Shown here one piece after another: positions 62,973 through 64,000 of a DNA stretch of 64,000 nucleotides. How positions within the stretch are numbered: the first letter of the stretch is position 1; each line of letters opens with the position of its first letter. The notes beneath the pieces are model-generated. The model was not told the DNA's origin. It worked only from the letters and a program-made list of their open reading frames with translations, and made no database searches. The stretch lies in the NCBI GenBank assembly GCA_019843655.1, contig JACDQD010000004.1, positions 28,965,872-29,029,871 on the forward strand. The letters run 5' to 3'. The position numbers and the translations under genes were made by a program. Source of the DNA: Lethocerus indicus. Lineage: Eukaryota; Arthropoda; Insecta; Hemiptera; Belostomatidae.

Positions 62973-64000
62973 AAAGTACACCAACATAAAAATAATTGAC
63001 CGGTATAAATTGCATTAATCGTAATTTTGCATCGGTTATAATGCAAATAAATATCCGTACCTTGCAATTGGTGATAAATTGATTTCGTTTAGAACATATA
63101 ACATAAGATAATGATAGAAATCATTATGGAAAGATGATCTATATGTATCTCTATACGTTATAATAATTTGGTATCATACGCCAGGATGTTATTTAATCAT
63201 TATTTTACTAATATGTTGCACCTTACGGAAAAGGAAGACCCGGACTTGTTTACATCGAAAGATTCAGAATTGTGTCGGGTTTACGAATCCGCGAACCGTT
63301 TTTGAGACCGCGTTGAGAAAAAGCAATGTCTCCACTCATCATCTCTCTCCCCATTTCTTCATCAATCATTTTATAAGTTTCGCCAATCAAGCCCAGTAAT
63401 ATACGAAGTTTGCTCAACTTGTTAATGGCGCGCGCGACCATAGCGCCGCGGTTGCGCTTTCCGCGAACGCCGCGAAGTTCCGGACGCCCCAATTAAAGAA
63501 GTATCACCGATTCCCAAGTGCCGTCAAACAGGCTCCGTCCATCCGCGGAACTGCTAAGTGCTGTTTCTGAAGTTGAACGGAATGATGAAAGGTTCCCTCG
63601 TCGAAAACTTGACGCGGGGACATCGGCAAGCGCATCGTCCGGGCGCGAAGGGCGGGCCCTTTGTCAACAGCGGGCTTATGGTACGCGCCCTTTCCACAGG
63701 AGAGTCCGTGATGTTTGGTCAGGGCCCCCAGCCGTTGTTTGGATTAAACCCCGTGTGTAATTCGCAGTTCCTGCTCCCGGATATGAACCCGGCGACCGGC
63801 TCCCGTTTCACTTCGGCCCCAGATAAAATTGAAACGCTCGGAGGACTCGGCGAAATTGATCCTTCCCGAATTTGTTTACCACCCCCCCCCCTTCCTAACG
63901 CCAACCGGGGATTACAGTTTGAATTTCAACGTATTCGAACAGGGCTCGGAACAATTGGAGATCACAATTTGTGAAGTATACTGAGATAGCGCTATACGAA
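62973..64000. other. Non-coding, presumed continuing intron
   Basis: An AT-rich part followed by a GC-rich island from about 63420 to 63870. A 138-codon frame in that island (63558-63974) lacks convertase P-domain or GTSASAP features and is judged spurious. Confidence 0.65.

Noticed and set aside
60880..64000. Exon carrying the GTSASAP nucleophile motif
   Set aside because: No matching reading on the + strand; the next exon is probably past the window end.

Overview
This window looks like nuclear DNA from an arthropod, most likely an insect. It is AT-rich, has almost no open reading frames of protein-like quality, carries long introns with GT-AG borders, and is scattered with retroelement and mariner debris. 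I cannot name the species from sequence alone.

The only cellular gene I can support is a partial proprotein convertase (subtilisin-like, S8 family) on the + strand, most like insect furin-like protease 2. Five exons are visible: 38289-38423, 58189-58348, 59244-59416, 60522-60652 and 60734-60879. They join in consistent phase into 248 codons of the catalytic domain, holding the catalytic Asp (codon 31), catalytic His (codon 70) and oxyanion Asn (codon 171). The His-to-Asn spacing of 101 residues equals that of human furin. The signal peptide and prodomain should lie upstream, and the nucleophile Ser exon, P-domain and C-terminus downstream; I found none of them here. The intron between the first two visible exons is 19.8 kb.

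The most interesting content is a family of small inverted-repeat elements (10040-10467, 15813-16115, 17224-17439, 36604-36892, 37354-37520, plus degenerate relics near 18003, 21425 and 23064). Their arms carry a hammerhead ribozyme core: stem I GCTA/TAGC, CTGAAGA, a GGC/GCC stem II, GAAA, and a CCGGTC cleavage region. Two insertions are flanked by perfect 12-bp target duplications, two by 12-bp duplications with two mismatches, and one by a weaker candidate. One arm is longer than the other by about 40 bp. This combination points to non-autonomous Penelope-like retroelements.

Other mobile DNA: two 5'-truncated jockey-type LINE tails (50345-50934 and 62439-62960), each with a perfect 12-bp target duplication; a 519-bp internally deleted mariner relative with 81-bp inverted repeats (6835-7353); and a 213-bp mariner relic that keeps only the transposase C-terminus and stop codon (46324-46536).

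Layout: 1-38288 is non-coding, either 5' intron or intergenic, with mariner and hammerhead elements. 38289-60879 is the convertase gene with its giant intron. 60880-64000 is downstream intron with the second jockey copy. GC-rich islands a few hundred bases long recur throughout the AT-rich background, along with simple repeats.
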